From positions 32,870,861 through 32,934,860 of the forward strand of contig OZ023274.1 of the NCBI GenBank assembly GCA_964007475.1: a stretch of 64,000 bases of DNA, written 5' to 3'. The notes below the pieces were generated by a model that ran no database searches, was not told where the DNA came from, and worked only from the letters and a program-made list of their open reading frames with translations. The translations under genes were made by a program, and so were the position numbers. Shown one piece after another: positions 26,475-35,681 of this stretch. Every line of letters begins with the position of its first letter. Position 1 is the stretch's first letter. This stretch comes from Hybos culiciformis (lineage: Eukaryota; Arthropoda; Insecta; Diptera; Hybotidae).

Positions 26475-27256
26475 TACATTTTTTTTGATTTTTTTTTTTT
26501 TAAGTTTATTTAATTATTTTTAAATTGTATTCTAAACAAATTTTAATTAGATTTTTTCATGTTAACATGCCAAAAAAAACTAATTGGAAATCATTGTTTA
26601 AAAAAATTTTTCTTTTTTTTTTTTAACTTTTAACCTCTTTTCTTTTGTAACTTAAAATCAAAACTTTTGAATGGGAAAAATGTTTTCTGAATTTTTCTTC
26701 ATTATTGTATATCGAAACAGCAACTTTTATCGTGAATTATTTTAAGAAAAAATTGAAATTAAGGCACAAAATTTAATTACTATTCTATACAAGTTTCTTT
26801 TTCTTATCATTACTGGAAACAAAATTTTTAGTTCAGAAAGACGACGACAGATTGTAGCGAGAATTTTTCTAATTTATTTAAGACCTTATGAGTTCAATTC
26901 GAATTATTTTCGAAACAGAATTCATATTTCATTTTGGGTTATGCGATTTTAATTTCGTCATTCAAAGAAATTTACAAACAACGTTGCATTGAATACTTCA
27001 CTGCTGAAAAACTAAGTAAAAAATATCTTATAGGTTTTCTGTACCTATAAACCATAGATACCACAAAAAAATATCGTAATGAGGTATTTGTGTTGGCCGA
27101 AAAAATTCTGATGCGATGAATAAATTTCTAGTACAAAAAAAAACACACGAAGCAGTCATAGAACTGCCTACAGAAGTTTATACTTAAAGATTTAAAATAT
27201 GCAATAACAGTGGCTACAAATGATGGGCTTCTGAGTACAAAATGTAAATTAAAATA

Positions 27257-27315
27257 TTTTACCCTCTACCAAAAAAACGCACAACGCGGCTAAAGAAGTA
27301 TAAACTTCAAAAAAA
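27257..27315 (+). repeat. Satellite-flanking conserved block, copy A
   Basis: TTTTACCCTCTACCAAA followed by AACGCGGCTAAAGAAGTATA and AACTTC. The same block recurs at 29264-29319 and 30434-30489, so each tandem array is preceded by it and the locus is closed by it. GAAGT-ATAA-ACTTC within it is a small hairpin. An inverted partial copy (GAAGTTTATACTT) lies just upstream at 27174. This layout suggests a repeat element whose interior expanded into satellite, but the element family is not identified. Confidence 0.85.
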
Positions 27316-27319
27316 TGTT

Positions 27320-29035
27320 CGTATATTTTGCTCCAGCACGACCTAACCGTAGCTCCCCATCCAAAATTTTTTTTTCAGGTAATCTTAATTTCACCGGAGT
27401 TACCTATTAAAAAAAATTTTTTTTCGTATATTTTGCTCCGGCACGACCTAACTGTAGCTCCCTAACCAAAAATTTTTTTTCAGGTAATATTAATTTCACC
27501 GGAGCTACCTATTTCGAAAAAATAATTTTTCGTATATTTTACTCCGGCACGACCTAACCGTAGCTCCCCACACAAAAAATTTTTTTCAGGTAATATTAAT
27601 TTCACCGGAGCTACCTATTTTGAAAAAAAAAAATTTTTCGTATATTTTGCTCCGGCACGACCTAACCGTACCTCCCTGCCCAAAAATTTTTCGTCTGGTA
27701 ATCTTAATTTCACCAGAGCTACCTAATTAAAAAAAAAAAAAAAATTCGTATATTTTGCTCCGGCACGACCTAACCGTAGCTCTCCACCCAAAATTTTTTT
27801 TCAGGCAATATTAATTTCACCGGAGCTACCTATTTTGAAAAAAAAATTTTTTTCGTATATTTTGCTCCAGCACGACCTAACCCCACTCAAAAATTTTTTT
27901 TCAGTTAATATTCATTTCACCGGAGCTACCTATTTAAAAAAAAAATTTTTCGTATATTTTGCTCCTGCACGACCTAACCGTAGCTCCCCACCAAAAATTT
28001 TTTTTTCAGTTAATATTAATTTCACCGGAGCTACCTATTAAAAAAAAAATTTGTTTTCGTTTATTTTGCTCCGGCTCGACCTAACCGTAGCTCCCCACCC
28101 AAAATTTTTCGGCTGGTAATCTTAATTTCACCGGAGCTACTTATTTAGAAAAAAAAAAATTTTCGTATATTTTGCTCCGGCACGACCAAACCCAAAAATT
28201 TTTTTTCAGTTAATTAATTTCACCGGAGCTACCTATTTTGAAAAAAAAAATGATTCGTATATTTTGCTCCGGCACGACCTAACCGTAGCTCGCCACCCAA
28301 AACATTTTTTTCATTTAATATTAATTTCACCGGAGCTATGTACCTATTTTGAAAAAAACAAAAATTTCGTATATTTTGCTCCGGCACGACCTAACCGTAG
28401 CTCCCCACCCAAACATTTTTTTTCGGTTAATATTAATTTCACCGGAGCTACCTATTTAAAAAAAAATTTCGTATATTTTGCTCCGGCACGACCTAACCGT
28501 AGCTCCCCACCCAAAAAATTGTTTTCAGTTAATATTAATTTCACCGGAAAAAACAAAATTTTCGTATATTTTGCTCCAGCACGACCTAACCGTAGCTCCC
28601 CACCCAAAAAATTTTTTTCAAATAATATTAATTTCACCGGAGCTACCTATTTAAAAAAAAAAAAAATTTTCGTATATTTTTCTCCGGCACGACCTAACCG
28701 TAGCTCCCCACCCAAAATTTTTCGGCTGGTAATCTTAATTTCACCGGAGCTCCCTATTTAAAAAAAAAAAATTTTTTCGTATATTTTGCTCCGGCACTAC
28801 CTAACCGTAGCTCCCCAGCCAAAATTTTTTTTCAGGTAATATTAATTTCACCGGAGTTTCCTATTTTGAAAAAAAAAAAAAAAAAATTCGTATATTTTGC
28901 TCCGGCACGACCTAACCGTAGCTCCCCACCCAAAATTTTTTTTTCAGATAATCTTAATTTCACCAGAGCTACCTATTTAAAAAAAAAAAAATTTCGTATA
29001 TTTTGCTCCGGCACGACCTAACCGTAGCTTTTTTT
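27320..29035 (+). repeat. Tandem array 1: about 16 copies of a 105-bp satellite
   Basis: Seventeen unit starts matching CGTATATTTTGCTCCGGCAC can be counted, the last unit being partial. Spacing is 91-113 bp and averages 105. Each unit continues GACCTAACCGTAGCTCC, CCACCCAAAATTTTT, a TTAATTTCACCGGAGCTAC segment and an A-run. Two inverted pairs are built in: GTAGCTCC with GGAGCTAC inside a unit, and CCGGAGC with GCTCCGG across the unit junction. The array could therefore fold into a chain of alternating hairpins. Length differences lie mostly in the homopolymers. Open frames at 27835-28041, 28264-28761 and 28452-28637 are satellite read-through. Confidence 0.95.
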
Positions 29036-29093
29036 GCTTGTAATATTGGGCCCTATATATACATATATTTGAAATTAAAAAATCTTGTCATTG

Positions 29094-29157
29094 GGAATCG
29101 AACCAGGCACCTTCAGACTTACAGTCTGATGTTGTAGCCACTAAGCCATACTGTCCC
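29094..29157 (-). repeat. tRNA-Tyr-like sequence (SINE head or tRNA pseudogene)
   Basis: Read on the minus strand from 29157 it begins GGGACAG. It has a perfect A box (TGGCTTAGTGG, 29148-29138), an anticodon arm TCAGA-CTGTAAG-TCTGA with anticodon GTA (29122-29120), and a B box GGTTCGATTCC (29104-29094). The T stem pairs poorly and the downstream sequence does not pair with GGGACAG, so there is no acceptor stem. It is therefore not a working tRNA. It looks like the tRNA-derived head of a SINE with an intact RNA polymerase III promoter. It lies between the first satellite array and the second conserved block. Confidence 0.75.
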
Positions 29158-29218
29158 TATGATTTTGGGTTTCTTACATATAATAAAAAAATAAGTATTC
29201 TTATTCTTATTTTTCTGA

Positions 29219-29319
29219 GAAAAATGATGACGATTCTGAGAAAAATTCTACATGAAAATGGATTTTTACCCTCTACCAAAATTCATCAAACGCCGCTAAA
29301 GAAGTATTAACTTCAAAAA
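29219..29319 (+). repeat. Satellite-flanking conserved block, copy B
   Basis: It starts GATGACGATTCTGAGAAAAA and TTCTACATGAAAATGGA, then the shared TTTTACCCTCTACCAAA and CGCCGCTAAAGAAGTATTAA segments. Copy C at 30366-30489 matches it over its full length. Copy A lacks the first 40 bases or has diverged there. The block stands directly before the second satellite array. Confidence 0.85.
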
Positions 29320-29329
29320 TAAAATAAAA

Positions 29330-30308
29330 AATTTTTTTTGGCCGGGTCGACCCTACTCCTTCTACTACTACCCAAAATTTTAAGCCAACTAACCTTTATT
29401 TCATCGAAAATAATTTTTTTGATAAAAAAAAAATGTTGGTCTTTTTTGGGTAGGAGACCCCCTCCCCCTCCTGCTCCGATCCAAAATTTTCATGCCGGCC
29501 ACGTTCATTTAACGACAGGTAACGTTTATAATTAAAAAAAATAAAATAAAAATTTTTTTGGGCCGGGTGGACCCTACTCCTTATACTAATACCCAAAATT
29601 TTAAGACAACTAACCTTTATTTCATCGAAAATAATTTTTTTGATAAAAAAAAAATTTTGGTCTTTTTTGAGTAGGAGACCCCCTCGCCTCCTGTTCCGAT
29701 CCAAAATTTTCATGCCGGTCACGTTCATTTAACGACAGGTAACTTTTACAATTAAAAAAATAAAAAAAAATTTTTTTTTGGGCCGGGTAGACCCTACTCC
29801 TTCTACTACTACTTAAAATTTTAAGCCAACTAACCTTTATTTCATCGAAAATAATTTTTTTGATAAAAAAAAAATTTTGGTCTTTTTTGGGTAGGAGACC
29901 ACTCGCCTCCTGCTCCGATCCAAAATTTTCATGCCGGCCACGTTCATTTAACGACAGGTAACTTTTACAATTAAAAACAAAAAAAAAAATTTTTTTTGGG
30001 CCGGGTGGACCCTACTCCTTCTACTACTACCCAAAATTTTAAGCCAACTAACCTTTATTTCATCGAAAATAATTTTTTTGATAAAAAAAATTTTGGTTTT
30101 TTTTGGGTAGGAGACCCACTCGCCTCCTGCTCCGATCCAAAATTTTCATGCCGGCCACGTTCATTTAACGACAGGTAACTTTTACAATTAAAAAAATAAA
30201 ATAAAATTTTTTTTTGGGCCGGGTCGACCCTACTCCTTCTACTATTACCCAAAATTTTAAGCCAACTAACCTTTATTTCATCGAAAATAATTTTTTTGAT
30301 AAAAAAAT
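29330..30308 (+). repeat. Tandem array 2: about 4.4 copies of a 219-bp satellite
   Basis: Units start at the GGGCCGGGT motif near 29339, 29562, 29781, 29998 and 30217, the last being partial. Each unit has two related halves. The first holds GACCCTACTCCTTCTACTAC and CCAAAATTTTAAGCC. The second holds GAGACCCCCTCGCCTCCTGC and CCAAAATTTTCATGCC. The 219-bp unit is thus a dimer of diverged monomers of about 110 bp, close to the 105-bp period of array 1. Both arrays share a CTCC...CCAAAATTTT core. Copies differ by a few substitutions and homopolymer length. Frames at 29338-29535, 29396-29728, 29996-30178 and 30055-30450 are read-through of the repeat. Confidence 0.95.
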
Positions 30309-30336
30309 AAGTCTGAAGGTGCCAGGTTCGAACCCA
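30309..30336 (+). repeat. Half tRNA-like sequence, inverted relative to the first
   Basis: GTCTGAAGGTGCCAGGTTCG followed by AACCC reproduces the 3' half (anticodon-stem end, variable region, B box) of the tRNA-like sequence at 29094-29157. Here it is on the plus strand. The 5' half with the A box is missing: the sequence joins the truncated last unit of array 2 directly. The break at exactly this point suggests rearrangement or insertion. Confidence 0.7.
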
Positions 30337-30365
30337 ATTATGATTTGTTTTTTTTTTAATATTTG

Positions 30366-30489
30366 AAAAATGATGACGGACGATTCTCAGAAAAATGATG
30401 ACGATTCTCAGAAAAATTCTATATGAAAATGGATTTTTACCCTCTACCAAATTTCTTCCAACGCCGCTAAAGAAGTATAAACTTCAAAA
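30366..30489 (+). repeat. Satellite-flanking conserved block, copy C
   Basis: It matches copy B and carries an internal duplication of AAAAATGATGACG...ATTCTCAG. It then continues with the shared TTTTACCCTCTACCAAA and AACGCCGCTAAAGAAGTATA segments. It closes the compound satellite locus; beyond it the sequence returns to ordinary AT-rich DNA. Confidence 0.85.
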
Positions 30490-30490
30490 A

Positions 30491-33400
30491 TGCCCAAGTG
30501 AGAATTTGAATTGCCTATAAAAAATTCTTCAATTATCTGTTAAGCAAATTTAATAAATTTTTACACAAATCTTTAGATTTTGCCGCCCATATTTTTCCCA
30601 AAAAGTTTACGCATTTATCATGAAAATTTAAATTACTTTTTAGTTTTTATGAAAAAATAAAATAAAATCATTTGTACATATAATTATCGATTAAACACTG
30701 TTTTTTTTTTTTTTCAATGTTAAACGTAATTTTATTTCTAACGTGTAATTGTAATTTATTTTTACACTGTACGTTTATTATTTTCTTATTTATTGAAAAC
30801 TATATTTTTAAGTAAAATTGTATTGTCTCTAAAAAATAAACAACTTAGGGGTTTCTAACTCTATGAAAAATTCATTAATCACGTTTCCGCTAAAAATATA
30901 ATAAAATTTATATAATTTTTCTAATTGTATCTATACACTTTAGTTTTTTTTTAATAAATAAAAATATCCGTAGCAAGCAGAACAGAAATAGATCTAAAAT
31001 GATTAGAATTTTTGTATAATTACCAACTGTTTGTTCTATTATTATCCTACCGTTTTATATTTAATTGCATTTTTTTTTAACAACCGTTTATGTTTTTTTT
31101 TAGCTGGGTTTGGGTGTCTGTCTTGCAAACTATTTTGTATTATGATGAGTGAAAAAAAGGAAAGGAATGGAAACTTGATACACAAAGTATATTCATAAGC
31201 ACTGGATTATAATTTGTGCATAACATACTATATTCCATCATTCCATTTCCTTTTCCATTATCCTTTTTTTATTTTTTAAACAATTAAGCTAAATTGTTTC
31301 AGTTGTTATTGAACAACATAAATAAATTTGATGATTTTAGGGTGAGGCGTGGCATTAAAAACCAGGATATATTGGATATTGTTTTTTAATTCATTTACAC
31401 GAGATCAGATAAAAAATAACGTGTGATGTCAAAAATAAATTGTAAATTCATCATTTTTTTCAAAATCGTGATCAAACCGCAGTTCATAACGATTTAATTC
31501 GGTTACAATAGATTTTAAATTAAATTTTATAAAATTCAGTATACTTTGTACATGTAGAATCGTATATAAATATAAAATGTTTTTAAATACTTTCTTAATT
31601 ATTATTTAATTATGAATTTCTTTTTAATAGACAAATTATTAGAATAATAATTAAGTCCCTTAATATCATAATAATCACGTACTTATATCCTTTTATCCTT
31701 TTTTGAATTAAATTTACTCAGATTTTACTCAGTTAAAGGAACAAATTCAAAAATTTCGCAAAATATTTTTAGGAATTAATTTATTTAGGCAAGAACTTAG
31801 CTACGTATTAAAAATTAATTAAAAACATAATAGTAAATAATAAATGAATTAGCCATTAAAAAGTAAATGTTAATTACTTTATGGTGTTTTAAAATAAAAT
31901 ATTAAAGACTCCCTGAATGGCAATTTTTTTGTTATTAATTTTTTTATTCTAATATTTACACTATTAAATTTTATTAGTAGGGAAGAAAATTATATGAAAA
32001 TTATCAACAATAAAAAAATGAAGAATTAAGGTAACGTATTTGTAAATATGTAAAACCTAACTATGTAATTTAAATGTTAACATATGTTAGTTGTTATGCT
32101 ACGAAAACACACTTGTGAAAATAAATCTATTTCCCATAAGAACTTGTAAATTACAATAATTTTTTTTTTATAATAATATTTTATGTAATATGTAATACCA
32201 CATTATGCTAAGTTTTATAAATTAAAGCAATAATATTCAACTATGTATATTGTAGATACATTATTTTGTTTTTTAATTTGCAATGATAAACAAATTGCAT
32301 AATATTATTTACATCTGATACTGTGCTTTACATAATAATTATTAATAATATTAGTGATGTCAGAATCTAGAACTATAATGCAAATAAAATAAACTTATTA
32401 ATTTTTTATACAATTAAGCTTTTGACAGAAACTAATTGCCACTTATTGAAAATACAATGCAGTTCCACTTCTTTTATAACTGCTACTAAATCAATGATTA
32501 GAAATTCTCTGATTGCCTTATAATGTCAAGTGTGAAAACATTGACATATGAAATATTATCAAAAAAACTTATAACTTAAAATAGACAAAAAATATGAAAT
32601 AATTTCTCCATGTATATCTATGGTCCAATATGATTAAATTCACACATCATTGAATGTTGAGAAATATTTCATTCAGTTGTCAAAACAATATTATTGTATA
32701 TTAGTGTTGTATACAGGTTTATAACGTATCAACAATTTATTTTCATTTCAAAAATTATTTTCATAGGATATTTTACACATTTCCACCAAATAAATTGAAC
32801 ACCTAATAAATAAAAAAAAGAAAAAAAATAATAATAACATCAAATTGTCTAGCCACCAATTTATTAATGATTACACCTTTTTTTCAAATTTTGAAAGTGA
32901 TAATTTGTTTTTTTATTTTTTTTTAATGTTGGGGGAAATGTTTAGTTCTATTCAAATTTTATTTGAAAAAAAAAGAAAACATATTTTTTTAAACCTAATT
33001 TTTTGTTGGCTAAAATAATAAATAATAAGAGTGCCTTGATGGTAAATCAATGAAATACACTAAAACCGAATTAAGACTTTGTTTAAGTGATCCAAATTCA
33101 TTAACTAAATAGTATATTTTGAAAATAATTCATTTAAACTCTTCAATTAAACATTTTGGATATCAATTTTTCGGATCTAATCAAAATCATATTTAAGTAA
33201 ATACAAACTTTAAAGTTCCAAGAATTGGCTTCTATCATGTTGAATCAGAAATCAGTATGTATAAAAAAAAAATTATACATACATAAGTATTTATTTATTT
33301 TTCGCTGTAAATTTAGTCTCAATTAATTCAATTAAAAGCGAAGAGAAAGTTGTAAAAAAAAAAAGTTTAAAACTTATTTTAACAATTTCCATAGGTAAAT

Positions 33401-35593
33401 GAAATCACTCAACCGTCAGTAATGTTTTAAGAATAATTTATATAGAATTAGAGAAAGAGAAAAATTTTTATCCCGTCGAAATAACCAAATTTATGAAAAC
33501 TTCGCCTTCAAACAATTTTCTCTGGGTATACCATATTGTACGCTTAAGTAAAAATTAAAAAATGAAATAAAATAGAACTTTAATTTGTGAAGTTTAAGTT
33601 TTCAAGTGTGTTTACTCAAAAAAATTGTTTTTTTTTTTTTTGTAATTTAATTTTATTACAAAATAAATAGCTTTCTCTCTGAAACTCCTTCTTCATTTTT
33701 TTTTTTTTTGTTAAAAATTTCAATAAATTATAATTTTTTTTGTTTGTCATTAAAAGGCCAATTACCTTTTTTTTTGAATGAAAAAGAAAATATATATGAA
33801 AATAGGTTGTTTTTTTTTTTTGGAATTTTATAGCTGGGCTATAACGACTACTAACTAACTAAAAATGGTCAAAAATGTGCCTAAAAGAAAAAAAAAATTT
33901 CATTGATTTTTCATAAAAAAAATATTTTTGTTTGGCTTCCCATTCAAATTGTTTATATTTTATTGTAGTTTTTTTTTGTTCTGTTGTGATGTGTTATTGG
34001 GGAGAAGAATTTTATTAAACTGTCAGATAACACGCAATTCCCAATTTTATTTTAGTTTTTTTTTTTTTTTGCGTTACTTAGTGAAATTGACCAGCAATAG
34101 GTATTTTCTATTTTGATTTATTTAAATTGGGAATAAAACAATTTTTATTTTATTTTATTCTCATTATGATCACTTGCCTTCGCATTTTTGCCTAATTTAT
34201 TTAATTTTTAACTTTGATTTTGTTGGCATAAAAATTATTTTGGTCAGTGGATTATAAAACAGCCTAAAAAAACACTTTGAATATTAGCCTGGCGATAATC
34301 TTGTATATTACTTTTTCGGTCGTATGAATTTCAATATCTATACTTTTGAAGCGAAAAATTTGGAAAAACAAAGTGGTCTAGTCTTGGGTCAAAAACGAAT
34401 TATTAAACATGATGTTACTATAATACTCACATTTAACTTCTAAGGTTCAAATAGGTACTCCTTCCCAAGTCCTAACTATTGGAAATAAAAGATAAATTCT
34501 TAAAAAGAAACTCAAAAAAATAGCGGTTTATTTTTATATTTATAAATATTTTTTTGGAAACAATATTAAAATACGAGACCAAAATAACGAAAAAGTAAGT
34601 TAAAAAAACGGAAGCCCTTAATTTTATTTTTTATTAACCATAAATTTTTCTTTTCCCGCCAATTTTATTCGGTGCAACATATATAGGTATTACATATATT
34701 AACTTTAGCGCTCATATCATTTAGAAAGAAAAGAAAATCTATTACCTAACGACAAAAAAAGGATAAAATATTTTTTTTTTTTTTGTAAAAAAAAAGATAC
34801 CTATAAAAATAATTTAAATATCCAGAAAATAAAAAGGAGCGCCAATTACATTAATAGGTCATTAGGGAACTTCCAAGCCAAATTTCCATTAAGAGTGAAT
34901 TTTTTTTATATGATACAACAAAATGTTTGTAGTACATTTTATATATATGTAGATATTGTATGTATATACATATATTTCCTCTAAAAAAAAAACAAATACA
35001 ATAGAACTAAGTTATTAAGAATAAATTAAATATTATTACTGGTTTCCTATGAAATGAAATTCAGATACCTGGCTCTGGCATGTGAATTTGTAGTTTTAAA
35101 TCTGAAATTTTCTTTTTATAGACAATCCTTTTTTAAATTGAGATTATTTCGAATGATAATTTTTTATTTGTAAGTAAATAAATGTTTACATTGATGTATA
35201 TATACATTTATGTAGTTAATTAAAATTTCCTAAATGAAGCAAAATAAAGAAATTCATTTAATTAAAAAAAATAGTAATCCTTTTAGTTCTCAAATAAATT
35301 ATATTCTTAGAGACTTCTAAGCTGAATAAAGTTACAACTTTTTGGTCATAATTTCTAAATATCCGAAAATTATGCTTTATCAGATATGTTTACAACTATA
35401 AAATAAATTAAAGAATGGTGCTTGGGATTAAGTACTTTGGGAATTATCCACAAGTCAAAAAAAATTAAGTTACTATAATTTTACCAAAACTGCATTCTCT
35501 TGACATTTCAACTCAAAAACTTTCATTCTTGTATATTTTCTATTCATAATTATCATTTATTTATTCATTATTTTGATTTCGTTTTCATTGCAG
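30491..35593. other. AT-rich non-coding DNA upstream of neurotactin
   Basis: No coding exon was recognised. An imperfect inverted pair of purine/pyrimidine runs (about 31150-31175 and 31236-31275) surrounds 60 bases. The 3' edge is a splice acceptor (TTTTCATTGCAG ending at 35593) that starts the exon with the neurotactin ATG. At least one non-coding first exon of that gene, and its promoter, must therefore lie in this stretch or further left. I could not locate it. Confidence 0.5.
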
Positions 35594-35681
35594 TTGCATT
35601 CATTAACACATTCATAGTGTAAAAATACAAAAAAAAAAAAATCATAGCACACTATCCTATTCACAACTCCAGTAGTAAGTT

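Larger units (their letters stand above)
21635..27256. other. AT-rich non-coding DNA, no gene seen
   Basis: Apart from two short direct repeats and one mariner-like terminus listed separately, I see no gene. The frames at 23697-23882 and 23985-24191 (minus) are low complexity. The stretch 22680-22880 is less AT-biased than its surroundings but shows no continuous frame. Confidence 0.5.

Noticed and set aside
28264..28761. 165-residue open frame and neighbouring frames across the 105-bp array
   Set aside because: It repeats YFAPARPNRSSPPK at each unit because the satellite happens to be open. It breaks with every homopolymer length change, and the minus strand is open too.
29094..29157. Functional tRNA-Tyr gene
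   Set aside because: The A and B boxes and anticodon are good, but the T stem is poor and no acceptor stem can form. Insect tRNA-Tyr genes also normally carry an intron, absent here.
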